64,000 bases of DNA from Kribbella sp. VKM Ac-2569 (GTDB taxonomy: Bacteria > Actinomycetota > Actinomycetes > Propionibacteriales > Kribbellaceae). The stretch spans positions 1,302,001-1,366,000 of the forward strand of contig NZ_SGXJ01000001.1 of NCBI RefSeq assembly GCF_004216905.1, read 5' to 3'. Below, one piece after another: positions 26,147-35,728 of the stretch (its first letter is position 1; each line of letters opens with the position of its first letter). Both the position numbers and the translations under genes were made by a program. The notes under the pieces were generated by a model. That model did not search any database. It saw nothing but the letters and a program-made list of their open reading frames with translations, and was not told where the DNA came from.

Positions 26147-27373
26147 TCAGATCACGCCGCTGGCTTTGAGTTCCGAGAGCTCGGCCGTGTCGATGCCGAG
26201 CGAGCCGTAGATGACGGAGTTGTGTTCGCCGAGGCCCGGTGAGGTCTGCACGTCGACCGGGGAGTCGGACAGCTTGATCGGGCAGCCGACCGTCTTGAAC
26301 GTGCCGCGCTGCGGGTGCTCGACCTCGACCACCGCGCCGAGGTCGGCGAGCGTCTCGTCCGCGATCAGTTCGGCCGTGGACATGATCGGACCGCACGGCA
26401 CGTTCAGCGCGTTGAGCTTGTCCATCACCTCAAACTTGGTGTGCTGCTCGGTCCACTGCTCGATCAGCGCGAACATCTTGTCGAGCTTGTCCAGCCGCGC
26501 GGTCGGCGTCGCCCAGTCCGGGTCCTCGGCCAGTTCCGGCTTGCCGATCAGGTTGGCGATCGGCGCCCAGCCCGGCGGCTGCACGATCACGTAGATGTAG
26601 TCGTTCGGTCCGCCGGGTGCGCAGCGCAGCGCCCAGCCGGGCTGGCCGCCGCCGGACGCGTTCCCGGACCGCGGCACCTCGCCGTTGAAGTTGTCGTTCG
26701 GGTACTCGCGCAGCGGACCGTGCGTCAGCCGCTGCTGGTCGCGCAGCTTGACCCGGGTCAGGTTCAGGACCGCTTCCTGCATGGCCACGGTGACCCGCTG
26801 ACCCTTGCCGGTGTGCGTCCGCTGGAGCAGCGCGGCGAGGATGCCGGCGACCAGGTGGATGCCGGTGCCCGAGTCACCGATCTGCGCGCCGGTCGCGGTG
26901 GGCGGTCCGTCCTCGAACCCCGTCGTACTCATCGCGCCGCCCATCGCCTGGGCGACCACCTCGTACGCCTTGAAGTTCTCGTACCGGCCGGGGCCGAAGC
27001 CCTTGATCGACGCGAACACGAGACCGGGGTTCAGCTCCTGCAGACGTTCCCAGGTGAAGCCCATCCGGTCGATCGCGCCCGGGGCGAAGTTCTCCACCAG
27101 GACATCGGAGTTCTTCACCAGGTCGATGAAGATCTCCTTGCCGCGGTCGGACTTCATGTTCAGCGTGATGCTGCGCTTGTTGCAGTTCAGCATCGTGAAG
27201 TACAGGCTGTCGACGTCCGGCAGGTCGCGCAGCTGCTGGCGGGTGATGTCGCCGGTCGGTGCCTCGAGCTTGATCACATCGGCGCCGAGCCAGGCGAGGA
27301 GCTGGGTGCAGGACGGTCCGGACTGCACGTGGGTCATGTCGAGAACACGGACACCCTCGAGGGCCTTGGTCAT
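26147..27373 (-). CDS. frc: formyl-CoA:oxalate CoA-transferase (class III CoA-transferase)
   Basis: 408 aa, close to the Oxalobacter Frc in length and sequence pattern: [55 protein letters not shown], catalytic Asp in [14 protein letters not shown] (D167; D169 in Oxalobacter), [20 protein letters not shown] and the flexible glycine loop SGGGQPGW. It transfers CoA from formyl-CoA (or another donor such as succinyl-CoA) to oxalate, giving oxalyl-CoA for the decarboxylase upstream. Gaps to both neighbours are under 16 bp. Class III transferases differ in substrate, but the match to Frc is strong. Confidence 0.9.
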   Translation of the reverse strand: MTKALEGVRVLDMTHVQSGPSCTQLLAWLGADVIKLEAPTGDITRQQLRDLPDVDSLYFTMLNCNKRSITLNMKSDRGKEIFIDLVKNSDVLVENFAPGAIDRMGFTWERLQELNPGLVFASIKGFGPGRYENFKAYEVVAQAMGGAMSTTGFEDGPPTATGAQIGDSGTGIHLVAGILAALLQRTHTGKGQRVTVAMQEAVLNLTRVKLRDQQRLTHGPLREYPNDNFNGEVPRSGNASGGGQPGWALRCAPGGPNDYIYVIVQPPGWAPIANLIGKPELAEDPDWATPTARLDKLDKMFALIEQWTEQHTKFEVMDKLNALNVPCGPIMSTAELIADETLADLGAVVEVEHPQRGTFKTVGCPIKLSDSPVDVQTSPGLGEHNSVIYGSLGIDTAELSELKASGVI

Positions 27374-27384
27374 GACGGGTCCCC

Positions 27385-29094
27385 TTACTTGTACATGGTC
27401 TGATTCATGGTTCCGGGGGCGTAGGCGTCCGGGTCGACCCAGACGTTGATCAGCGACGGCAGCCCCGACTCGCGGGCCCGGAGCAGCGCCGGCCCGATGT
27501 CCTTCGGGTCGCGAACCTCCTCGCCGTACCCGCCGAGCATCCGGGCGAACTCGTCGTACTTCACGTCGCCGAGGGTGTTGCCGATCCGGCCACGGTCCTT
27601 GCCGTACTTGGCTTCCTGGCCGTAGCGGATCTGGTTCATCGAGGAGTTGTTGCCGACGACACCGACGAACGGCAGCTTGTAGCGGACCAGCGTCTCGAAG
27701 TCCCAGCCGGTCAGCGAGAACGCGCCGTCACCGAACAGTGCGACCACTTCCTTGTCCGGTCGCGCGTACTTCGCGGCGAGCACGAAGGGGATGCCGACGC
27801 CGAGCGTGCCGAGCGGGCCCGGGTCCATCCAGTGGCCGGGTGACTTCGGCTGTACGACGCCACCGGAGAACGTCACGATGTCGCCGCCGTCGCCGATGTA
27901 GATCGAGTCCTCGGTGAGGAACTCGTTGATCTCGTGCGCCAGCCGCAGCGGGTGGATCGGGTTCGCGTCGGACAGCTGCCGCGGCAGCCGCTTCTGGTAC
28001 GCCGCATCCTCCTCGGCGCGCAGCTCCGCGAACCAGGCCTTGCGGTCCGTCTTGTGCAGCCGGCCCGACGCCGCCTGTGTGACAGCCGCCAGGATCGCGC
28101 CCGGGTCGCCGACCAGGCCGAGGTCGATGTCGCGGTTCTTGCCGACGGTGCGGTAGTCGAAGTCGATCTGTACGACGGTGGCGCTCTTCGGGAGCCGACG
28201 CCCGTACCCCATCCGGAAGTCGAACGGCGTGCCGACGATGAGGATCAGGTCGGCGTTGTTGAAGCCGTACCGCCTGGACAGGTGGAAGTGGTGCGGGTCG
28301 CCCGGCGGCAGGGTGCCCCGCGCCGAACCGTTCATGAACGCGGGGATGTCGAGCGTGCGGACGAACTCGGTCGCCGCGTCGCTCCCGCGCGAGGTCCACA
28401 CCTGGCTGCCGAGCAGTACGACGGGCTTCTCGGCCCGCACCAGCAGGTCGGCCAGCGCCTCGACACTCGCCGGGTCGCCGATGCTCTTCGTCGAGCCCCG
28501 GTAGTGCCCGGCCTCGGGGACGGTCGCGGACTCGACCGGCACCGAGTTGTCCAGGATGTCGCGCGGGATCTCCAGGAACGACGGGCCGGGCGCGCCGTTG
28601 TAGCACTCGCGGAACGCCATCGAGACCATGTCCGCGGCCCGCGCGGTGTGCGGAACGGTCGCGGCGAACTTCGTGATCGGCGTCATCATGTCGACGTGCG
28701 GCAGGTCCTGCAGGGATCCCATCTTGTGCTGGTTCAGGGCGCCCTGGCCGCCGATCAGCAGCATCGGGCTCTCGGCGCGGAACGCGTTCGCGACACCGGT
28801 GACCGCATCCGTCGTACCGGGGCCGGCGGTGACGACCGCGCAGCCGGGCTTGCCGGTGACCCGTGCGTACCCGTCGGCGGCGTGCGCCGCGACCTGCTCA
28901 TGCCGGACGTCGACCACCGCGATGCCCTCGTCCACGCAGCCGTCGTAGATGTCGATGATGTGACCGCCGCAGAGCGTGAAGATCACGTCGATCCCCTCGG
29001 CCTTCAAGGCCTTCGCGACGAGGTGACCACCGGAGATGGTCTCCGGCTCCTTGACCACCGCTGTGGGTTGGGTCTCCGACACTGTCTGCGCCAT
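27385..29094 (-). CDS. ThDP-dependent enzyme, probable oxalyl-CoA decarboxylase of non-canonical type
   Basis: 569 aa with the three ThDP-enzyme domains: catalytic Glu in [16 protein letters not shown] (E66), [20 protein letters not shown], and the Mg/ThDP motif [13 protein letters not shown] with NN ~30 residues later. First gene of the frc operon, so oxalyl-CoA to formyl-CoA + CO2 is the expected reaction. The sequence is, however, closer in style to IlvG/acetolactate-synthase-like proteins. The canonical Oxc segment PGFLNGL is absent, and it ends [10 protein letters not shown] instead of the ESGR-containing CoA-binding tail. Acetolactate synthase or 2-hydroxyacyl-CoA lyase are alternatives. 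A CATACCGTATG element lies 49 bp upstream of the start. Confidence 0.75.
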   Translation of the reverse strand: MAQTVSETQPTAVVKEPETISGGHLVAKALKAEGIDVIFTLCGGHIIDIYDGCVDEGIAVVDVRHEQVAAHAADGYARVTGKPGCAVVTAGPGTTDAVTGVANAFRAESPMLLIGGQGALNQHKMGSLQDLPHVDMMTPITKFAATVPHTARAADMVSMAFRECYNGAPGPSFLEIPRDILDNSVPVESATVPEAGHYRGSTKSIGDPASVEALADLLVRAEKPVVLLGSQVWTSRGSDAATEFVRTLDIPAFMNGSARGTLPPGDPHHFHLSRRYGFNNADLILIVGTPFDFRMGYGRRLPKSATVVQIDFDYRTVGKNRDIDLGLVGDPGAILAAVTQAASGRLHKTDRKAWFAELRAEEDAAYQKRLPRQLSDANPIHPLRLAHEINEFLTEDSIYIGDGGDIVTFSGGVVQPKSPGHWMDPGPLGTLGVGIPFVLAAKYARPDKEVVALFGDGAFSLTGWDFETLVRYKLPFVGVVGNNSSMNQIRYGQEAKYGKDRGRIGNTLGDVKYDEFARMLGGYGEEVRDPKDIGPALLRARESGLPSLINVWVDPDAYAPGTMNQTMYK

Positions 29095-29139
29095 CTGCAG
29101 TCAACTCCTCGGAAGGGGCCTGATCAGCCTTGATGTAGA

Positions 29140-29156
29140 TTGCATACCGTATGGTG
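29140..29156. promoter_or_regulatory. island operator copy before the decarboxylase operon
   Basis: TTGCATACCGTATGGTG. The core CATAC-C-GTATG is a perfect 11-bp palindrome. It lies between the minus-strand decarboxylase operon and the divergent small gene at 29214, so it could control both. Confidence 0.65.
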
Positions 29157-29213
29157 TAGTCGTAGTCTTATCCCAGGGCGTAGCGGTTGTCCAGAGTTCG
29201 CCAGGAGGCTGTG

Positions 29214-29470
29214 ATGACCATTTCCGACGAACTCGACCGGACCCGCGCCGCACTGCTCGCGCTGGAAAAATCCCTTATGGCGTTGAGGAATCGCGTCGGC
29301 CCGCATCTCGACGTACTCCGGCTGCTCGACGATCTGAGCGCTGTACGGCGGACCTTCGGCGCCTCGAGCAGCAGGTTCGCGCTCCCCGTCGGCACGAACT
29401 GGTAGCGATCCCGGACGGCGACTACGACCACGATTTCTGGGCGGACGCCGAACATGAAGGCTTGGGCTGA
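29214..29470 (+). pseudogene. small gene with apparent frameshift
   Basis: ATG 29214 opens a 63-codon frame (MTISDELDRTRAALLALEKS, then helical up to RLLDDLSAVRR) that ends TNW at 29405. From about 29345 the homology-like continuation sits in another frame: ADLRRLEQQVRAPRRHELV followed by AIPDGDYDHDFWADAEHEGL to TGA 29468-29470. The acidic DYDHDFWADAEHEGLG tail looks like a genuine protein end. Loss of one base near 29344 (GTACGGCGGAC) would explain it. The ~85-residue ancestor is unrecognised. The alternative is that the 63-aa frame is the real product. The 3' end overlaps the convergent gene by 49 bp. Confidence 0.5.
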
Positions 29471-29994
29471 GTTGCGAGGCACAGCTTCAGCAGGCTTCGC
29501 AGGCGTACGTCGCGGTCACCGTTCGCAGTTCGAGCGGTGACCGCGACTGCTTCTGCTGCGTGTTCCGTGGCGACGAACGTGCGGTAGAACGGTTCGCTCC
29601 AGCCCAGGCGACCGAACGCAGGTAACCACCAGCGCGCTGCTCCCCCGGGATCGCCCTCGGAACCGAGCAGGTGCAGCGCTGTCCGATGGGCCGCCGCCAT
29701 CCTCCGCCGCTCGTCACCGGTCAGCTCGCCGCTCGCGAGCGCAGTGGAAACACACAGTGCGACCAGGCGGGCCGATGCCTCGAAGCCCACACTGCTGGTG
29801 TTGATGAAACGTGGTGCGAGCGGCAGTAGGTGCCGACGACCGGCAGAACTGCTGTGGTCGTGGGCTGCACGCGCAACCGAGCTCAGGACGGGATGCACGC
29901 ACGCGGGGCGGTCCGTCCACGGTTCCCGCGCGAGGCGGGACACCAGTTCCATCACGCACGGATCGGGTCGCGGGACCTTCCCGTAGCCGTTCAC
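29422..29994 (-). CDS. hypothetical protein co-transcribed with the antiporter
   Basis: 190 aa, overlapping the stop of the MFS gene by 4 bp, so it is translationally coupled to it. Polar, Arg/Ala/His-rich N-terminal half (LAREPWTDRPACVHPVLSSV; ARAAHDHSSSAGRRHLLPLA) and a helical middle (LTGDERRRMAAAHRTALHLL). No signal peptide or membrane helix; no family recognised. The last ~16 codons overlap the convergent small gene and may be extra if that gene is real. A role in oxalate handling is only suggested by position. Confidence 0.6.
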   Translation of the reverse strand: MNGYGKVPRPDPCVMELVSRLAREPWTDRPACVHPVLSSVARAAHDHSSSAGRRHLLPLAPRFINTSSVGFEASARLVALCVSTALASGELTGDERRRMAAAHRTALHLLGSEGDPGGAARWWLPAFGRLGWSEPFYRTFVATEHAAEAVAVTARTANGDRDVRLRSLLKLCLATQPKPSCSASAQKSWS

Positions 29995-31334
29995 TCGCCC
30001 GCCACCGGCGTACCGAGCTGGGGCCGCACGGGCAACGCCGGCCGACCGGGTTGTTTGAGGAGGCGCACACTCAGCGCAGTCAGTACGCCGAGCAGTCCGG
30101 CGCCCAGGAACAGCGGCCGGTAACCGACCACGGCGATCACAGACGCGGCGACACCGATGCCGACGAGACCACCGACCGCCTTCGCGGAGTACAGGATGGC
30201 TTGGTTCTGCAACAGGCTGTTCTCGCCGAAGAACTCCAGCACGAGGTTGGCCATGATCGCGTAGAACGCGCCACCACCCAGGCCCGCGAACATCGCGCAG
30301 ACGACGAACGCCCAGCCGACGTCAACGGCCACCAGACCGACATGGGCGAAACCTTCGATCATCAGTACGGCGGCCAGCACCCGACGGCGACCGAATCGAT
30401 CGGATAGGTGACCTGCCAGCGATCTTCCGAGACCGTTGACAGCGGCAAGCATTCCGGCGGCCGTCGCCGCGACCGCGAGACCCAGGTCGGCGCTCACGCC
30501 GTAGCTCACCACGAAGCCGATTCCGAGTAGCGACAAGGCGGTACTGATTGCCAGCAGCAACCACATCAGCGGTAGCGCGCCGGTCCGCATCGCCTCACCG
30601 GGACGGTACTGCCTGACCGCAGGCGCGTTGTGCGGGATGCTGCGGTTCAGCTTCCGGTCGATCGCCCACACCTGCGCGTCGATCTCCGCGGGCCACCAGT
30701 GCCGCGGCGGGTCCTTCAGCAAACCACCGGCGACCAGGACGACCAGCACCGCCACCAGAGCGGTCAGATCGAACACGATCGATTGATCCATCCGCGTCAG
30801 CAAGAAGATGCTCGGTACGGCGCCGACCGCGAACCCGCCCGTGACGAAGCCGATGGTCGCCGTACGCCGGTCCGGGAACCAGCGCGCCGACGTGGTGATG
30901 CAGGCGGCGTACACGAGACCCGCCCCGGTGCCGCCGAGGAGCGAGTAGCCGACGAGGACCGCCGTGTAGCTGTGCACGAGGGCGAGCGTGACTAGGCCGA
31001 TCGCCGCGAGCATCCCACCACCGACGACGAGCTGTGTCGGCGTTGCCCGCCGTACTCGGTGGGCCCAGGCGGCTGGGATCGCGACGAGGGCTTGGCAGGC
31101 GACGAAGACCGCGAGCAGCCACAGGGTTTGGGCCGCGCCCCAACCACGGTCTGAGGTCAGGCCGAGGGCTGCGGTGCCGAACGAGTACTGCAACGGACTG
31201 ATCGCGACCATGCAGGCCCAGGCCGCCCAGAGTTGCCAGCGGCGCGAGTGGCCGGTCAGTTCGCGGGCGTCCTCGCCGATCCGGTACCGCCGGCCGTAGA
31301 CGTCACGTACATCCCGGGGAGTCACGTGATTCAT
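29991..31334 (-). CDS. MFS transporter of the oxalate/formate antiporter (OFA) family
   Basis: 447 aa, 12 predicted membrane helices. The OFA style is evident in PLQYSFGTAALGL (helix 1), GGTGAGLVYAACITTSARWFPDRR (helix 4 and loop), GRSLAGHLSDRFGRRR (helix 8/9 MFS loop) and GGGAFYAIMANLVLEFFGEN (helix 10-11). ATG 31334 follows AGGAGG at ideal spacing. OFA members exchange oxalate for formate or move related mono- and dicarboxylates; with frc next door, oxalate uptake or formate exchange is likely. It leads a two-gene operon, and a CATACCGTATG element lies ~125 bp upstream. Confidence 0.85.
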   Translation of the reverse strand: MNHVTPRDVRDVYGRRYRIGEDARELTGHSRRWQLWAAWACMVAISPLQYSFGTAALGLTSDRGWGAAQTLWLLAVFVACQALVAIPAAWAHRVRRATPTQLVVGGGMLAAIGLVTLALVHSYTAVLVGYSLLGGTGAGLVYAACITTSARWFPDRRTATIGFVTGGFAVGAVPSIFLLTRMDQSIVFDLTALVAVLVVLVAGGLLKDPPRHWWPAEIDAQVWAIDRKLNRSIPHNAPAVRQYRPGEAMRTGALPLMWLLLAISTALSLLGIGFVVSYGVSADLGLAVAATAAGMLAAVNGLGRSLAGHLSDRFGRRRVLAAVLMIEGFAHVGLVAVDVGWAFVVCAMFAGLGGGAFYAIMANLVLEFFGENSLLQNQAILYSAKAVGGLVGIGVAASVIAVVGYRPLFLGAGLLGVLTALSVRLLKQPGRPALPVRPQLGTPVAGE

Positions 31335-31455
31335 ATCGCCTCCTGACTCTGTTGATGCCGCGCATCCGCGCGGTCGTCACGGGGCCTGGGCTCCCGGCCT
31401 TCCCTCGTCGCTCCGGTCGCTCCGCTCCTCAGTCCAGGCCGGGGCTCCGTGACTA

Positions 31456-31472
31456 CTGCATACCGTATGAAG
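31456..31472. promoter_or_regulatory. island operator copy before the antiporter gene
   Basis: CTGCATACCGTATGAAG, with the same palindromic core CATAC-C-GTATG as at 29143-29153. It lies in the divergent region between the MFS gene and sucC. Confidence 0.6.
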
Positions 31473-31521
31473 TCTGTGGTACTCCTCCGCGCCGGAGGTT
31501 GTCCAGACCTGGGCGTCACTC

Positions 31522-31550
31522 TTGTGACTAGATTGCATACCGCATACAGT
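31522..31550 (+). promoter_or_regulatory. sucC promoter with overlapping operator
   Basis: -35 TTGTGA (31522-31527), a 17-bp spacer, and -10 TACAGT (31545-31550). The element TTGCATACCGCATACAG (31533-31549) fills the spacer and most of the -10 box, as expected for a repressor site. Start codon GTG at 31577. Confidence 0.6.
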
Positions 31551-31576
31551 CGTCACCACACATTCTTGGAGGCGAC

Positions 31577-32722
31577 GTGGACCTCATGGAGTACCAAGCC
31601 AAGGAGCTGTTTGCTCGGCACGGCGTTCCGGTGACGCTGGGGCGGGTGATCGAGGACGCGGCCGACGCCGCGGACGCGGCCCGTGAGCTCGGCGGGCGCG
31701 TGGTGGTGAAGGCACAGGTGAAGACCGGTGGGCGCGGCAAGGCCGGCGGCGTGAAGCTGGCCGCCACCCCGGACGAGGCGCAGGCGAAGGCGGCCGAGAT
31801 CCTCGGGATGGACATCAAGGGTCACACCGTGCAGCGGGTGCTGCTGGCGCCTGCCGCGGACATCGCCGAGGAGTACTACTTCTCGTTCCTCGTCGACCGG
31901 GCGAACCGCGAGTACCTGTGTATCGCCAGCACCGAAGGCGGTGTGGAGATCGAGGAGGTCGCGCACACCAACCCGGACGCGATCGCGAAGGTGCGGATCG
32001 ATCCGGCGACCGGCGTCGACGAGGCGAAGGCCGCGGAGATCGTGACCGCCGCCGGGTTCCCGGCCGAGGCATCCGCGGTAGTGCAGCGGTTGTGGGACGT
32101 GTTCATTGCGGAAGACGCGTCGCTGGTCGAGGTGAATCCGCTGGTGAAGCTCGGCGACGGGTCGTTGGAAGCCCTTGACGGCAAGGTCACGCTCGACGAC
32201 AACGCGGCGTACCGGCACCCGGATCACACCGGCTTCGACGACAAGGGGGCCGCTGACCCACTCGAGGCCGAGGCGCACGCCAAGGGCCTGAATTACGTGA
32301 AGCTGGACGGCTCGGTCGGGATCATCGGCAACGGCGCGGGCCTGGTGATGTCGACGCTCGACGTGGTCGCGTACGCGGGTTCGCCGTACGGCGTGAAACC
32401 GGCCAACTTCCTGGACATCGGCGGCGGCGCTTCGGCCGAGGTGATGGCGAACGGGCTCGGGATCATCCTTTCCGACCCGCAGGTGCGCAGTGTGTTCGTG
32501 AACGTGTTCGGCGGGATCACCGCCTGCGACGCGGTCTCGAACGGCATCGTGCAGGCGCTAGCACTGCTAGGCGACCACGCCGACAAGCCACTCGTCGTCC
32601 GGCTGGACGGCAACAACGTCGAGGAAGGCCGCAAGATCCTCGCCAAGGCCAACCATCCGCTGGTGACCGTGGTCGACACGATGGACGGCGCCGCGGCGCG
32701 CGCCGCCGAGCTCGCCGCCTAG
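31577..32722 (+). CDS. sucC: succinate-CoA ligase, ADP/GDP-forming, beta subunit
   Basis: 381 aa from GTG 31577 ([19 protein letters not shown]; site ggagg). ATP-grasp domain ([47 protein letters not shown]) and C-terminal ligase domain ([31 protein letters not shown]). With SucD it interconverts succinate + CoA + NTP and succinyl-CoA. The promoter carries the island operator, so this pair appears to be part of the catabolic regulon rather than a plain TCA-cycle locus. A second housekeeping copy elsewhere is likely but not visible here. Confidence 0.92.
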   Translation: MDLMEYQAKELFARHGVPVTLGRVIEDAADAADAARELGGRVVVKAQVKTGGRGKAGGVKLAATPDEAQAKAAEILGMDIKGHTVQRVLLAPAADIAEEYYFSFLVDRANREYLCIASTEGGVEIEEVAHTNPDAIAKVRIDPATGVDEAKAAEIVTAAGFPAEASAVVQRLWDVFIAEDASLVEVNPLVKLGDGSLEALDGKVTLDDNAAYRHPDHTGFDDKGAADPLEAEAHAKGLNYVKLDGSVGIIGNGAGLVMSTLDVVAYAGSPYGVKPANFLDIGGGASAEVMANGLGIILSDPQVRSVFVNVFGGITACDAVSNGIVQALALLGDHADKPLVVRLDGNNVEEGRKILAKANHPLVTVVDTMDGAAARAAELAA

Positions 32723-32737
32723 AAGGGACTGTTCGAG

Positions 32738-33631
32738 ATGGCGATATTCCTGACCGAGAAGAGCCGGGTCGTCGTGCAGGGCATGACCGGGTCCGAGGGA
32801 CAGAAGCACACCAGCCGGATGCTTGCCGCCGGCACCAATGTCGTCGGCGGCGTGACGCCCGGCAAGGGCGGGCAGTCGGTGGACTTCGCGCGGCGCTCGA
32901 TCCCGGTGTACGGGTCGTGCGCGGACGCGGTGAAGGCAGCGGACGCCGACGTGTCGGTGGTATTCGTGCCGCCACGGTTCACGCGCGGAGCCGTCATCGA
33001 GGCCGTCGACGCGGGGATCCCGCTGGTGGTGGTGATCACCGAGGGCGTTCCCGTCCACGACACCGCGGCGTTCTTCGCGCACGCACAGGCCAACGGGACG
33101 CGCGTCATCGGCCCGAACTGCCCCGGCATCATCAGCCCAGGAAGCTCCAACGCGGGGATCATTCCCGCCGACATCGCAGGGCCGGGGCGGATCGGGCTCG
33201 TCAGCAAGTCGGGCACGTTGACCTACCAGATGATGTACGAGCTGCGGGACTTCGGGTTCTCGACCGCGATCGGGATCGGCGGCGACCCGATCATCGGGAC
33301 CACGCACATCGACGCGCTGCGGGCGTTCCAGGACGACCCGGACACCGACGCGATCGTGATGATCGGTGAGATCGGCGGTGACGCCGAGGAGCGTGCGGCC
33401 GCGTTCATCAAGGAGAACGTGACCAAGCCGGTCGTCGGGTACGTGGCGGGCTTCACCGCGCCGGAGGGCAAGACGATGGGCCACGCCGGCGCGATCGTGT
33501 CCGGCTCATCCGGTACCGCGGCCGCGAAGCAGGAGGCTCTGGAAGCAGCCGGCGTACGTGTCGGCAAAACCCCGACCGAAACCGCAGACCTGATGCGGGC
33601 CGTGCTCTCCAACCAGCAAGTCGCCGTCTAA
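32738..33631 (+). CDS. sucD: succinate-CoA ligase alpha subunit
   Basis: 297 aa, 15 bp after sucC. CoA-binding Rossmann domain ([40 protein letters not shown]), [18 protein letters not shown], and the phospho-histidine loop [14 protein letters not shown] (His249). Canonical and complete. It forms the heterodimer or tetramer with SucC in the cytoplasm. The stop overlaps the convergent LacI stop by 3 bp. Possible local role: supply succinyl-CoA to prime formyl-CoA transferase with oxalate (inference). Confidence 0.92.
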   Translation: MAIFLTEKSRVVVQGMTGSEGQKHTSRMLAAGTNVVGGVTPGKGGQSVDFARRSIPVYGSCADAVKAADADVSVVFVPPRFTRGAVIEAVDAGIPLVVVITEGVPVHDTAAFFAHAQANGTRVIGPNCPGIISPGSSNAGIIPADIAGPGRIGLVSKSGTLTYQMMYELRDFGFSTAIGIGGDPIIGTTHIDALRAFQDDPDTDAIVMIGEIGGDAEERAAAFIKENVTKPVVGYVAGFTAPEGKTMGHAGAIVSGSSGTAAAKQEALEAAGVRVGKTPTETADLMRAVLSNQQVAV

Positions 33632-34662
33632 CGGGCCGGTGGGGGTGCGGTGCTCTTGCGGATAACGAGTTCGGTGGGGACGGCGACCGGGGCGTGGCGG
33701 TGATCGCCGGCCTGGATCTCGGCGATCAGCGCATCCACGCTTCGGCGGCCCACTTCGGTGAAGGTCTGGCGAACGGTGGTGAGCGGCGGCCAGAAGTGAG
33801 CCGCCTCTTCCATGTCGTCGAAGCCGACCACGCTGACATCGTCCGGCACAGCGCGACCTCGTTCGTACAAGGCGCGCAGCAGACCGAGCGCCATCTGGTC
33901 GTTGGCGACGAAGACCGCTGTCACCTCGTCGTTCGCGGCGAGCGCCCGGCCCGCCTCGTAGCCGGAGGTCGAGGTCCAGTCCCCGTCGAAGACCGGCGGC
34001 ACCTTCCGGCCGTGGTCGAGCAGCGTCTGTTCCCACGAACGCCGGCGCCTGTCCGCGGCGAACGACGTGGGCGGTCCGCCGAGATGCCAGACCGTCTGGT
34101 GCCCCAGCTCCAGCAGGTGCTCCGTCGCCAGCCGCGCACCCTGGCGCTGGTCGCTGTCCACGATCGGATAGTCGTAGTGCGCGCTCGAGTCGACCACCAC
34201 CACCGGCAACCTCTCGGGGAGCCGAACGCCTGCCTCGTCCAGGGTGTGCGCCTCGATCAGGATGATGACGCCGTCGACGGCCTGCTCGCCGAGGCGGTCG
34301 AAGGCGCTCGTCACCGCACTCTGACTCACGTCCAGAACCGGCACGAGGTTGATTGCGTAGCCTCTGTTCGTCGCCGCGATGGCGATCGCGTCGAGGGTGC
34401 GCGTCGTACCGTAGCTGTGCAGCTCGAAGACGATGACGCCGATGCTGCGGTACACCCCGTTGCGCAGGGCGCGCGCGGCGCTGTTCGGGCGGTAGCCGAG
34501 TTCACGCATGGCGGCCCGGACCCGGTCCCGGGTGGCGGCGTCCACATTGAGCCGGTCGTTCGCGACCCGCGACACGGTCTGTCCGGACACGCCGGCGACC
34601 CGGGCGACATCGGCCATCGACGGTCTCCGCCGCCTGGGGCCCGCTGATCCCTCCCCCGTCAT
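33628..34662 (-). CDS. LacI-family transcriptional regulator
   Basis: 344 aa from ATG 34662 (gaggagg site). HTH at residues ~14-60 ([20 protein letters not shown]; hinge AARALRNG), then a periplasmic-binding-like sugar domain ([67 protein letters not shown]). Divergent from the ABC importer it very likely controls; two LacI-type palindromes lie between them. Several upstream in-frame codons exist but would include the operator DNA, so the short start is preferred. Confidence 0.92.
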   Translation of the reverse strand: MTGEGSAGPRRRRPSMADVARVAGVSGQTVSRVANDRLNVDAATRDRVRAAMRELGYRPNSAARALRNGVYRSIGVIVFELHSYGTTRTLDAIAIAATNRGYAINLVPVLDVSQSAVTSAFDRLGEQAVDGVIILIEAHTLDEAGVRLPERLPVVVVDSSAHYDYPIVDSDQRQGARLATEHLLELGHQTVWHLGGPPTSFAADRRRRSWEQTLLDHGRKVPPVFDGDWTSTSGYEAGRALAANDEVTAVFVANDQMALGLLRALYERGRAVPDDVSVVGFDDMEEAAHFWPPLTTVRQTFTEVGRRSVDALIAEIQAGDHRHAPVAVPTELVIRKSTAPPPAR

Positions 34663-34696
34663 CCGCACCTCCTCGGTTGTGTCCGCAGTGTAGACA

Positions 34697-34747
34697 TGTT
34701 GACGTAAACACGCTACCGTCACGCCGTCGATGTTGACGTCAACATCG
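34697..34747. promoter_or_regulatory. two LacI-type operators
   Basis: CGATGTTGACGTCAACATCG at 34728-34747 is a perfect 20-bp palindrome with the central CG typical of LacI-family sites. A second copy, TGTTGACGTAAACA at 34697-34710, has one mismatch. The centres are 34 bp apart, about three helical turns, which would allow cooperative binding on one DNA face. Confidence 0.8.
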
Positions 34748-34795
34748 CGCGTCGCGGTGGTCGTCCGCTGCGCGGAAGGCGAGAGGGAGTCGGGC

Positions 34796-35728
34796 ATGAC
34801 GGAGTCCGTGGTCCAGCAGCCGGTCACCCGGACGGGCGCGCCCGGCCGACGGCGCCGGGGAACGTTCCGGGACAGCAAGGGGTGGCTGTTCGTCGGCCCG
34901 TTCCTCGCCGTCTTCGCGGTCACTTTCCTGGCCCCGATCGGCTACGCGATCTATCTGAGCCTGTACCGCGATCAGGCGTTCTTCGGCGGCAGCGTCTTCG
35001 TCGGACTGGACAACTACACCGAGACGTTGCAGGACCCGAAATTCTGGGAGGCGTTCGGCCGGGTCGGTGTCTTCCTGGTGGTCCAGGTGCCGGTGATGCT
35101 GGCCTTGGCCCTGCTGGCGGCGCTCGCGATCGACAGTGCCCGGCTGCACGCGGCGGGGTTCTTCCGCATCGTCATCTTCTTGCCGTACGCCGTACCGGGT
35201 GTGGTCGCCGTACTCATGTGGGGCTACATCTACGGCGACAACTTCGGCCTGGCGGCGAACCTGAACGACCTGCTCGGCACCACCGCGATCCAGCCGCTGA
35301 GCAGCACCTGGATGCTGCCGTCGATCGCCAACATCGTCACCTGGGAGTTCGTCGGCTACAACATGCTGATCTTCTACTCGGCGCTGCGCACGGTGCCGGG
35401 TGAGCTGTACGAGGCGGCCGCGATCGACGGGGCCGGGACGTGGCGGACCATCCGTGCGGTCAAGTTGCCGGCGCTGCGCGGCGCGATCGTGATCGCGACG
35501 ATCTTCTCGATCATCGGCAGCTTCCAGCTGTTCAACGAACCCAACATCCTGCGCACGCTGGCGCCGAACGTGATCACGACGTACTACACGCCCAACATGT
35601 ACGCCTACAACCTGTCCTTCGCCGGGCAGCAGTTCAACTACTCCGCCACCGTCGCGATCGTGATGGGCTTCATCACCGCGATCATCGCGTACGTCGTGCA
35701 ACTGCGGGGATCTCGGGAGGCATTGTGA
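34796..35728 (+). CDS. carbohydrate ABC transporter permease (MalF-like)
   Basis: 310 aa from ATG 34796 (gagaggga site). About six membrane helices after a basic N-terminus (WLFVGPFLAVFAVTFLAPIG first). The EAA loop is seen in LYEAAAIDGAGTWRTIRAVKLPAL, which docks on the ATPase. Forms the membrane channel with the next gene. No ATPase gene is in the cluster; as usual in actinobacteria a shared MsiK-type ATPase encoded elsewhere probably energises it. Confidence 0.92.
   Translation: MTESVVQQPVTRTGAPGRRRRGTFRDSKGWLFVGPFLAVFAVTFLAPIGYAIYLSLYRDQAFFGGSVFVGLDNYTETLQDPKFWEAFGRVGVFLVVQVPVMLALALLAALAIDSARLHAAGFFRIVIFLPYAVPGVVAVLMWGYIYGDNFGLAANLNDLLGTTAIQPLSSTWMLPSIANIVTWEFVGYNMLIFYSALRTVPGELYEAAAIDGAGTWRTIRAVKLPALRGAIVIATIFSIIGSFQLFNEPNILRTLAPNVITTYYTPNMYAYNLSFAGQQFNYSATVAIVMGFITAIIAYVVQLRGSREAL

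Noticed and set aside
31335..31455. Inverted segments (GTCACGG...CCGTGAC) before the MFS gene as a mobile-element end
   Set aside because: Arms are only about 7 bp with a long loop, and there is no transposase or target duplication.
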